Source: an uncultured Bacilli bacterium
GTDB taxonomy: Bacteria > Bacillota_I > Bacilli_A > RF39 > UBA660
DNA: 12,074 nt
Reading direction: 5' to 3'
Assembly (NCBI GenBank): GCA_944371545.1
Contig: CALVXT010000018.1
Span: 1-12,074 of the forward strand
This document shows positions 7,355-12,074 of this stretch, piece after piece (the first letter of the stretch is position 1; the number at the start of each line of letters is the position of its first letter). A program made the translations under genes and the position numbers. The notes below the pieces were generated by a model that saw nothing but the letters and a program-made list of their open reading frames with translations, was not told the DNA's origin and searched no databases.

Positions 7355-7383
7355 TTGAAACCGAGAAAAAAGTATAGTATAAT
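7355..7383 (+). promoter_or_regulatory. Strong sigma-A promoter of the rlmB-sigH operon
   Basis: TTGAAA (7355-7360) and a perfect TATAAT (7378-7383) are separated by exactly 17 bases. Transcription would start near 7390, just before the Shine-Dalgarno GGAGGGG (7394-7400). It is the best-matching promoter in the window. Confidence 0.85.
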
Positions 7384-7404
7384 AAAAGCAATCGGAGGGG
7401 TATT

Positions 7405-8085
7405 ATGCTAGCGTATGGAAAAAATGTACTATTAATGATGAATCCAAAGGAAATTAAAAAAGTGTATTTAAGTAAAAGTAAAAATGATGCGGAAATTAAA
7501 AATTTTTTAAAAGACAATAAAATTCACTTTGTGGTAACTTCAAATGATGTTTTAAATAAAATGGTAAAAGGAAATCATCAAGGCGTAGTTATTGAAAGAG
7601 AAGAGTTTAAATATTTTGAACTAAAAGATATTCAAGACGAAGAATTTTTAGTGATTTTAGATCATTTAGAAGATCCTCATAATTTTGGGGCAATTATTAG
7701 AACGGCTGAAGCTGCCGGCATAAAAACGATTATTATTCCTAAAGACCGCAGTGTAAGTGTAAATGATACAGTAATTAAAACAAGCGTGGGGACCACAAGT
7801 GATGTAAAAATTGTTAAAGTAACAAACATAGCAGAAACAATAAAAAAATTGCAAAAAGAAGGATATTTTGTGTATGGAACCTCTATGGATGGAAAAGATT
7901 GCAGAGATGTAGATTTTTCTGGCAAAAAAGTCTTGATAATTGGAAATGAAGGTAAGGGAATAAGCAAAATCGTAGAAGAAAAATGCGATGAAATAATAAG
8001 TATTCCAATGAAAGGTGAAGTAAATAGTTTAAATGCATCAGTGGCTGCCGGCATTTTGATTTTTAAAATGGGAGGTTTGTCGTGA
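7405..8085 (+). CDS. rlmB: 23S rRNA 2'-O-methyltransferase, TrmH/SpoU family (RlmB/YacO type)
   Basis: The likely reaction is S-adenosylmethionine-dependent 2'-O-methylation of a guanosine in 23S rRNA (Gm2251 in E. coli numbering). The 226 residues carry an N-terminal substrate-binding domain (about 1-70, opening with the family's Y-G-K-N) and the knotted SPOUT domain. Its three motifs are intact: D-P-H-N-F-G-A-I-I-R-T (90-100, with N93 and R99), L-I-I-G-N-E-G-K-G-I-S (177-187, with E182) and I-P-M-x-G-x-V-x-S-L-N-A-S-V-A (200-214). It is slightly shorter than typical RlmB (about 245), with a compact N-terminus. The ATG at 7405 follows GGAGG by 6 bases. It is the first gene of an operon; its TGA overlaps the next gene's GTG by 4 bases. 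Position next to the sigma factor matches yacO of B. subtilis. Confidence 0.92.
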   Translation: MLAYGKNVLLMMNPKEIKKVYLSKSKNDAEIKNFLKDNKIHFVVTSNDVLNKMVKGNHQGVVIEREEFKYFELKDIQDEEFLVILDHLEDPHNFGAIIRTAEAAGIKTIIIPKDRSVSVNDTVIKTSVGTTSDVKIVKVTNIAETIKKLQKEGYFVYGTSMDGKDCRDVDFSGKKVLIIGNEGKGISKIVEEKCDEIISIPMKGEVNSLNASVAAGILIFKMGGLS

Positions 8086-8690
8086 AGTACAATGAAGATG
8101 ATGAATTTCTATTTGACATGATTTCAGAAAGTAATGAAGAAGTAAGAAACAGTTTATATGAAAAATATGAGCCATTAATTAAATTTATTGTCAAAAAATA
8201 TACAGCAACAGCCGCCCACTATGGCTTAGATTACAATGATTTAATTCAAGAAGCAAATGTTGGTTTTACCGATGCTTTAAATAGTTATGACGAAAAAAAA
8301 GATGCGAGTTTAAAAACTTTTATATCTCTCTGCATAGAAAGAAAATTAATTAATGCAATTAGAAAAATTCAAACCAATAAAAGCCAAATGGAAAAAGCCA
8401 ATCTTTCCTTAGATTATGATTATGATAAGCAAGGCCTTCCATTGATTGATGTGCTAGGCGATGAAAACGCCGACCCTTTAATTAAATTCAGCGAAATAGA
8501 ACAAGAGGAAAATTTAAGAAAAAACATTCAAGAACAATTATCAGAAAATGAAAAACAAGTATTTAATTTATTATTAAAAGGATTAAATTATAAAGAAATC
8601 GCAACTTTACTTGACAAAAACGAAAAACAAATTGATAATACTATTCAAAGAATTAGGGGCAAGGTACGCCAACTTTTAAAGGAGGAGTAA
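8082..8690 (+). CDS. sigH: SigH-like RNA polymerase sigma factor (sigma-70 family)
   Basis: This sigma factor of 202 residues directs RNA polymerase to alternative promoters. Region 2 (about 23-95) contains D-L-I-Q-E-A-N-V-G-F-T-D-A-L (53-66) and S-L-K-T-F-I-S-L-C-I-E-R-K-L-I-N-A-I-R (76-94), closely matching SigH of Bacillus. Region 4 (about 150-200) has the helix-turn-helix NYKEIATLLDKNEKQIDNTI (169-188). Length, domain spacing and location between rlmB and secE-nusG all fit SigH, which in Bacillus governs the transition to stationary phase, competence and early sporulation. Its regulon here is unknown. The GTG start at 8082 overlaps the rlmB stop (GTGA) and lies 6 bases after GGGAGG, so it is translationally coupled. 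Region 3 is reduced to an acidic linker, as in SigH. Confidence 0.85.
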   Translation: MKYNEDDEFLFDMISESNEEVRNSLYEKYEPLIKFIVKKYTATAAHYGLDYNDLIQEANVGFTDALNSYDEKKDASLKTFISLCIERKLINAIRKIQTNKSQMEKANLSLDYDYDKQGLPLIDVLGDENADPLIKFSEIEQEENLRKNIQEQLSENEKQVFNLLLKGLNYKEIATLLDKNEKQIDNTIQRIRGKVRQLLKEE

Positions 8691-8693
8691 AAA

Positions 8694-9359
8694 GTGACGA
8701 AAAGAAAATGGATTATTACCGGAGCAACTTTAGGAATTCTTGTATTATTTGGTTTAATTTTACTAACAACATTCAACTTTCAAAATGAACATGAAAATAT
8801 ATCGGAAGATTTAACAGATAACGAACCAGAAGAAATTATTTTTCAAAATAGCAGTGACATGAGTGAAGCAGATATTAGAATTCTTGTAGAAGAAAAAAGA
8901 ATAGCGCTAAAACAATTTTTTGAGAATGCCAAATATTATAATATCAGTGAAATCAGTAGTGATTATACGAAAGAAGACGATGAACAATACATTGTTGTGG
9001 ATGAAAATTTTTTAAATGAATTTCGAGCACTTGTAACAGAAGATGTATATGGACGTTATTGGGATGAATTAACAGAAATAACACCCGACAAGGATGTTTT
9101 ATTAAATAGCCGTGTGCATCGAGGTCCTAAAGATTTATTTGATAGTATTGCTTCAGAAAGTGCAATCTCGTTATACAATGTAAATGAAGAAATTTTAATT
9201 TTAGAATCTGCAACGAATGATCGAATTGTTGCTAGAGAAAACATAAAACTTTGTCCAGAAGATACAGAAATTTGCTCTAGAAATGATTTTTATCGTCTAA
9301 TTTTAGAAAAAGAAGAAGATATTTGGAAAATCGCAGAATTTCAAGAAAAAGTTGAATAA
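8694..9359 (+). CDS. Membrane-anchored extracellular protein of unknown function, sigH operon
   Basis: The 221-residue product has one N-terminal membrane helix (about 6-25), an acidic linker and an extracytoplasmic domain from about residue 57. That domain has a long first helix (SEADIRILVEEKRIALKQFF), a middle region and C-terminal strands ending in Y-R-L-I-L-E-K-E-E-D-I-W-K-I-A. The layout resembles NTF2-like extracellular domains; this is a fold guess, not a family match. Two cysteines in LCPEDTEIC could form a small disulfide loop. Translation starts at GTG 8694, 6 bases after a very strong AAAGGAGGAG (8678-8687); only 3 bases separate it from the sigma factor stop. Its tight link to a sigma factor raises the possibility that it is an envelope sensor or regulator of it, but no cytoplasmic anti-sigma domain is visible: only about five residues precede the helix. 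Confidence 0.8.
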   Translation: MTKRKWIITGATLGILVLFGLILLTTFNFQNEHENISEDLTDNEPEEIIFQNSSDMSEADIRILVEEKRIALKQFFENAKYYNISEISSDYTKEDDEQYIVVDENFLNEFRALVTEDVYGRYWDELTEITPDKDVLLNSRVHRGPKDLFDSIASESAISLYNVNEEILILESATNDRIVARENIKLCPEDTEICSRNDFYRLILEKEEDIWKIAEFQEKVE

Positions 9360-9421
9360 AAACACTTGCAAAGCTACAGTAGTTGTGCTAAATTATAAGT
9401 AACAAACACGTAAGTGTTTTT
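9358..9421 (+). promoter_or_regulatory. secE promoter within a 10-bp inverted repeat
   Basis: The -35 TTGCAA (9366-9371) and an extended -10 TGC-TAAATT (TG at 9386-9387, -10 at 9389-9394) are 17 bases apart; the start would be near 9401. A perfect 10-bp inverted repeat (AAAAACACTT 9358-9367, AAGTGTTTTT 9412-9421) brackets it. A second, shorter hairpin in the leader (AAACAC 9404-9409, GTAA loop, GTGTTT 9414-9419) is followed by a T-rich run. It could terminate upstream transcripts or structure the secE leader. Confidence 0.6.
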
Positions 9422-9438
9422 ATTTTGGAAAAATTTAT

Positions 9439-9445
9439 GAGGTGA
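9439..9445 (+). promoter_or_regulatory. Ribosome binding site that sets the secE start
   Basis: GAGGTGA lies 5 bases before ATG 9451. An in-frame GTG at 9442 overlaps this site and is therefore not the start. Confidence 0.8.
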
Positions 9446-9450
9446 AAAGA

Positions 9451-9669
9451 ATGGCAAAAAAAGAAGCAGAAAAAAAAGTAAAAAAACAAAAAAAAGAAAA
9501 GAAACCAGGATATTTTAAAGAAGTAAAAGAAGAAATGAAACAAGTGACATTTCCAACATCAAAAGAAATTGTAAAATATACAATTGCAACGATTGTAATT
9601 GTTGCCTTTTTAGTAGTATTCTTCTTATTAATTTCTGCAGCATTGTCTTGGGTAAGGGGGGCAATTTAA
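9451..9669 (+). CDS. secE: Preprotein translocase subunit SecE
   Basis: SecE is the small essential subunit that clamps SecY in the SecYEG protein-export channel of the cytoplasmic membrane. The 72-residue, single-helix form is typical of Gram-positives. A lysine-rich N-terminus (1-18) precedes the conserved amphipathic segment F-K-E-V-K-E-E-M-K-Q-V-T-F-P-T (22-36) and one membrane helix (about 44-66). The usual W-P of this motif is F-P here. An upstream GTG at 9442 lies in frame, but the Shine-Dalgarno supports ATG 9451. The stop overlaps nusG by one base (TAATG). SecE-NusG adjacency is conserved across bacteria. An rpmG gene, often placed just before secE in Bacilli, is absent from the spacer. 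Confidence 0.95.
   Translation: MAKKEAEKKVKKQKKEKKPGYFKEVKEEMKQVTFPTSKEIVKYTIATIVIVAFLVVFFLLISAALSWVRGAI
9654..9661 (+). promoter_or_regulatory. Ribosome binding site that sets the nusG start
   Basis: AAGGGGGG, inside the end of secE, lies 7 bases before ATG 9669. It rules out the upstream in-frame TTG at 9648. Confidence 0.8.
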
Positions 9670-10202
9670 TGGAAAAATTATGGTATGTTGTAAATACTTA
9701 CTCAGGGCATGAGGAATCTGTAAAAGAAAAACTAGAAATGCGTACAGAATCAATGGGAATGCAAGACCATATTTTTCGTGTAATTATCCCAGAAACAACT
9801 GAAATTGAAATAAAAGATGGTGTAAAAAAAGAAAAAAAGAAAAAAATGTTTCCAGGCTACGTTTTAGTAGAAATGATTATGAGTGACGAAGCTTGGTACA
9901 TTGTAAGAAACACTCCAGGTGTAACAGGATTTATTGGCTCAAGTGGAAAAGGCGCAAAACCAACTCCGTTATTACCACAAGAAATCGATCGTATCTTAGT
10001 CAATATGGGAATGAGTAGAATGGATATTGAATCAGAAATGGCTGTAGGAGATAAAGTATCTATTGTTGATGGTCCATTCAAAGGTATGGAAGGTACAGTT
10101 AATAACATTGATTTAGAAAATAATCGAATTGTTGTTTTAATCGATTTATTTGGTCAAGAAACTTCAGTAGAAGTTGAACCATATCAAGTAAATAAGGCAT
10201 AG
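9669..10202 (+). CDS. nusG: Transcription elongation/antitermination factor NusG
   Basis: NusG binds the RNA polymerase clamp, modulates pausing and couples transcription to Rho or ribosomes. The 177 residues equal the B. subtilis length. The NGN domain (about 1-110) starts with W-Y-V-V-N-T-Y-S-G-H-E and includes K-K-K-M-F-P-G-Y-V-L-V-E-M and R-N-T-P-G-V-T-G-F-I-G. The KOW domain (126-177) has V-G-D-K-V-S-I-V-D-G-P-F-K-G-M-E-G-T-V and ends in V-E-V-E-P-Y-Q-V. The start ATG overlaps the secE stop by one base, so the two are co-translated. Downstream, where rplK and rplA usually follow, there is instead a 33-bp tandem repeat and an unrelated ATPase gene. No convincing terminator was found after the stop apart from the repeat hairpins. 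Confidence 0.97.
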   Translation: MEKLWYVVNTYSGHEESVKEKLEMRTESMGMQDHIFRVIIPETTEIEIKDGVKKEKKKKMFPGYVLVEMIMSDEAWYIVRNTPGVTGFIGSSGKGAKPTPLLPQEIDRILVNMGMSRMDIESEMAVGDKVSIVDGPFKGMEGTVNNIDLENNRIVVLIDLFGQETSVEVEPYQVNKA

Positions 10203-10216
10203 AAATATGTCTTTTT

Positions 10217-10306
10217 TATTATTCGTGCGGAAAATCTGCACGCCAAACATATTATTCGTACGAAAAATCTGCACGCCAAACATATTATTCGTACGGAAAA
10301 TCTGCA
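10217..10306 (+). repeat. 33-bp direct tandem repeat, about 2.7 copies
   Basis: Three head-to-tail units start at 10218, 10251 and 10284 with no spacers. Units 1 and 2 differ at two of 33 positions; unit 3 matches over its first 23 bases, to 10306. Unit 1 can fold into a 7-bp hairpin with one G-U pair (CGTGCGG 10224-10230 with CTGCACG 10236-10242, loop AAAAT); the changes in units 2 and 3 break some of these pairs. The core ATATTATTCGTGC and the TGCACxCC block recur at 6381-6403. The array begins 15 bases after the nusG stop. Confidence 0.85.
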
Positions 10307-10312
10307 AAAAGC

Positions 10313-10341
10313 TTGAAAATTTAGATAGGATAATGTAGAAT
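10313..10341 (+). promoter_or_regulatory. Promoter of the DUF4143 ATPase gene
   Basis: TTGAAA (10313-10318) and TAGAAT (10336-10341) are 17 bases apart. The predicted start near 10348 falls at the beginning of the Shine-Dalgarno, so the leader would be very short. Confidence 0.55.
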
Positions 10342-10347
10342 GTATAT

Positions 10348-10353
10348 AGGTGA
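10348..10353 (+). promoter_or_regulatory. Ribosome binding site that sets the ATPase start
   Basis: AGGTGA is 5 bases before ATG 10359. The in-frame GTG at 10350 lies within this site and is not the likely start. Confidence 0.7.
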
Positions 10354-10358
10354 TAGAT

Positions 10359-11654
10359 ATGCTAAAAAGAAAAATTGAAAAAAAGTTGATAGAATGGAAA
10401 GAAAAAGAAGAAAAAAATTGTTTATTAGTAAAAGGTGCAAGACAAGTTGGTAAAACATTTAGCATAGAAAAATTTGCAAAAGAAAATTATGAAAACTACG
10501 TTTATATAAATTTTGACGAAAATGAAAACTATAAGAGTATTTTTGATGATAATTTAGACGTAGATACAATAATAAAACAAATGTCTATTAGAATACCTAA
10601 CATAACACTTGTTCCACATAAAACTTTGATTTTTCTTGATGAGATACAGAACTGCCCTAGAGCAAGAACATCTCTAAAATTTTTTTCTATGGATAAACGC
10701 TTTGATGTTATTGCTTCAGGATCGCTCTTAGGTATTAATTATAAAGAGGTGCCATCGTATCCTGTAGGATATGTTGAGCACTTAGAAATGACATCTTTAG
10801 ATTTTGAAGAGTTTTGTTGGGCAAATGGAGTATCAGAAGAGTCAATAAAGGATTTAAAAGAATATTTTGATTTAAAAAAGACAGTTCCATTAGCTATTCA
10901 TGAAAGAATGTTAGAATTGTTTAAAAATTATATTGTTATAGGAGGAATGCCAAGGGCAGTTTCGAATTTTATAACCAATTTAAATTATCAAAATGTTTTA
11001 AAAATTCAACGAGATATTTTAAATGATTATAGTGATGACATAATTAAATATGCTGAAGGGCAAGAAAAGCCAAAAACAAGAGATTGCTTTTGGTCTATCC
11101 CAAAACATTTAGCTAAAGATTATAAAAAATTTCGCTATGGATTGGTAGAAAAAAATGGAACATCTAGAAAATATGCTGGAAGTTTAATGTGGCTGTATGA
11201 TGCCGGAATTATAAATTTCTGCTACAATCTTTCGAAACCAGAACTTCCATTAGAAGGTAACGCTAAAAATGATATTTTTAAGGTTTACATGAGAGATACA
11301 GGATTATTAGTAGCAATGTTAGAAGATGGATCAGCCAAAGATATTTTAGATGGCAATTTAGGAATTTATAAAGGCGCAATTTATGAAAATATAATTGCTG
11401 ATATTTTTACAAAATCAGGAAAAAAATTATATTATTTTGAATATAATTCACAATTAGAGATAGACTTTTTTATTCGATATGAAAATAAAGCGACAGCTGT
11501 AGAAGTGAAATCGGCAGAGAATACCAAAGCAAAATCTTTAACGTCAATTATTAATAATTGGCATGTGGAACAAGGAATAAAGTTATCTACAAAAAATATC
11601 AACGTTAAAGATAAAATTATAAATTATCCGCTATATATGGCAATATTTTTGTAA
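10359..11654 (+). CDS. AAA ATPase with C-terminal DUF4143 nuclease-like domain
   Basis: The 431-residue product has an AAA_14-type N-terminal ATPase: Walker A G-A-R-Q-V-G-K-T (26-33), Walker B T-L-I-F-L-D-E-I-Q (with D94-E95) and a sensor-like A-S-G-S-L-L-G (119-125). The C-terminal half is a DUF4143 domain with a P-D-(D/E)-x-K-like core: E-I-D (D369) followed by V-E-V-K (E382, K384). Both catalytic regions look intact. Proteins of this family are very common in gut and host-associated bacteria, are patchily distributed, and have no settled function; a nucleic-acid role is suspected from the fold. The gene has its own promoter, lies after the tandem repeat and is convergent with the XRE-type gene. 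Base composition is similar to its neighbours, so recent transfer is not evident from composition alone. Confidence 0.92.
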   Translation: MLKRKIEKKLIEWKEKEEKNCLLVKGARQVGKTFSIEKFAKENYENYVYINFDENENYKSIFDDNLDVDTIIKQMSIRIPNITLVPHKTLIFLDEIQNCPRARTSLKFFSMDKRFDVIASGSLLGINYKEVPSYPVGYVEHLEMTSLDFEEFCWANGVSEESIKDLKEYFDLKKTVPLAIHERMLELFKNYIVIGGMPRAVSNFITNLNYQNVLKIQRDILNDYSDDIIKYAEGQEKPKTRDCFWSIPKHLAKDYKKFRYGLVEKNGTSRKYAGSLMWLYDAGIINFCYNLSKPELPLEGNAKNDIFKVYMRDTGLLVAMLEDGSAKDILDGNLGIYKGAIYENIIADIFTKSGKKLYYFEYNSQLEIDFFIRYENKATAVEVKSAENTKAKSLTSIINNWHVEQGIKLSTKNINVKDKIINYPLYMAIFL

Positions 11655-11721
11655 AGTAATCTTACAAGGTTAATAAAATCATTTGTTAGTAGGTTATAAT
11701 AATAATCAAGAATTTTATTTT

Positions 11722-11988
11722 TTAGTTATTTTGTAGAATAGATTCATTTATAGGTTTAAAAAATTCAATAATTTCAACATGAAAGAAAAGACAGAACCGA
11801 CGCATGGTTTCTAATGATGGATATCGATCAATTAAAGAAAGGGTTAACATGTCACTGTAGGCTTGAAAAGATATGTCAACTCCTTCAGCTACTTGAGCTC
11901 TAGAATATCCACTATTATAATGAATTCTTCGCAAATTTTTCTTAATTAAAAGATAAAATTCTTTTTGTGTGTACTGAGAACCTTCCAT
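11722..11988 (-). CDS. XRE-type helix-turn-helix protein
   Basis: This 88-residue protein on the minus strand is a small DNA-binding regulator of the XRE/Cro class. The N-terminal helix is KEFYLLIKKNLRRIHYN, then the helix-turn-helix falls at about 28-49 (Y-S-R-A-Q-V-A-E-G-V, then S-F-Q-A-Y-S-D-M-L). The typical closing P-S-L-E-T-M-R-R-F-C-x-F-F-H-V-E-I-I-E-F-F (57-77) matches the end of XRE domains. There is no added effector domain. The ATG at 11988 has no good Shine-Dalgarno and a very short predicted leader. It converges on the ATPase gene; the 67 bases between their stops hold only a 6-bp inverted repeat (11649-11654 with 11662-11667) and no clear terminator. Its target is unknown; self-regulation or control of the ATPase is only a guess. 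Confidence 0.8.
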   Translation of the reverse strand: MEGSQYTQKEFYLLIKKNLRRIHYNSGYSRAQVAEGVDISFQAYSDMLTLSLIDRYPSLETMRRFCLFFHVEIIEFFKPINESILQNN

Positions 11989-12006
11989 TTTCTAACTCAG
12001 GATAAA

Positions 12007-12036
12007 AGTATAGTTTAAAATAAAAAATCGTGTGAA
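12007..12036 (-). promoter_or_regulatory. Probable promoter of the XRE-type gene
   Basis: On the minus strand, TTCACA (12036-12031) and TATACT (12012-12007) are 18 bases apart. Transcription would start near 12000, about 12 bases before the ATG at 11988. Confidence 0.45.
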
Positions 12037-12074
12037 AGGTGATAACAAAAGGAAAAAAGCAAAAAAAGAGCAAA
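12032..12074 (+). CDS. Possible start of a lysine-rich coding sequence, cut by the window end
   Basis: A GTG at 12032 opens a frame of 14 lysine-rich codons to the edge; an alternative GTG at 12039 opens another lysine-rich frame. No Shine-Dalgarno precedes either well, and the AAAGGTGAT at 12035-12043 has no start codon at the right distance after it. The true start may be outside the window. It does not resemble the start of rplK. Confidence 0.2.
   Translation, partial: MKGDNKRKKAKKEQ

Noticed and set aside
7149..7517. Minus-strand frame spanning the rlmB promoter
   Set aside because: It overlaps two supported genes and a near-consensus promoter; its hydrophobic translation reflects A-rich sequence read in reverse.
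7677..8054. Minus-strand frame inside rlmB
   Set aside because: It is fully contained in rlmB, whose three SPOUT motifs are intact.
8694..9359. Anti-sigma factor for SigH
   Set aside because: Only about five residues precede the membrane helix, so there is no cytoplasmic domain to bind a sigma factor.
10217..10306. Possible CRISPR array
   Set aside because: The units are contiguous with no spacers, and no cas gene is nearby.
10184..10465. Minus-strand open frame with repeated 11-residue units across the tandem array
   Set aside because: The period of 33 bases is a multiple of three, so any open unit stays open. The frame overlaps nusG and the ATPase and was not credible as a gene.
11695..11700. 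TATAAT as a plus-strand promoter after the ATPase gene
   Set aside because: No -35 box lies at 16-18 bases and no plus-strand gene begins nearby.

Overview
The window looks like chromosome of a low-GC Gram-positive bacterium (Bacillota, class Bacilli or a close gut-type relative). The evidence is very AT-rich sequence, strong AGGAGG-type ribosome binding sites, consensus sigma-A promoters, and the conserved block rlmB - sigH-like sigma factor - secE - nusG. Genes end with TAA, TAG and TGA, and TGA is a real stop (rlmB and the GGDEF gene), so this is code 11 and not the Mycoplasma code. The lineage is an inference; no rRNA or tRNA gene was seen.

Layout, left to right. (1) 1-864: the 3' part of a cysteine-rich surface-type protein with two thrombospondin type 1 (TSP1) repeats and a C-terminal beta-rich domain. 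(2) 1086-2888: typA/bipA, a ribosome-associated GTPase, with its own promoter and terminator and an unusual EF-G-like P-loop. (3) 3011-6372: a three-gene membrane operon: a small single-pass protein of unknown function, a two-TM sensor with tandem solute-binding-like domains and a degenerate GGDEF domain (NGNEF), and a YihY/BrkB membrane protein. A structured, terminator-bearing spacer follows. (4) 6518-7342: an unrecognised soluble protein. (5) 7405-9359: a promoter-driven operon of rlmB, a SigH-like sigma factor and a membrane-anchored protein, the coding regions overlapping or nearly touching. (6) 9451-10202: secE and nusG, overlapping by one base, with their own promoter and a leader hairpin. 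(7) 10217-11988: an accessory-looking segment where many Bacilli have rplK-rplA. It holds a 33-bp tandem repeat, an AAA ATPase of the DUF4143 family, and a convergent XRE-type regulator. The last 85 bases hold that regulator's likely promoter and possibly the start of another gene.

How the genes fit together: regions 2, 5 and 6 are information-processing genes (translation GTPase, 23S rRNA methylation, transcription initiation, protein export, transcription elongation). Regions 1 and 3, and the last gene of region 5, are cell-surface functions. The most unusual items are the TSP1 repeats that both lack the same cysteine, the likely inactive GGDEF receptor with a tandem Venus-flytrap ectodomain, the anchored protein where rpmG often sits between sigH and secE, and a repeat motif shared between two distant spacers. 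No clear defence system, CRISPR array or insertion sequence is present.
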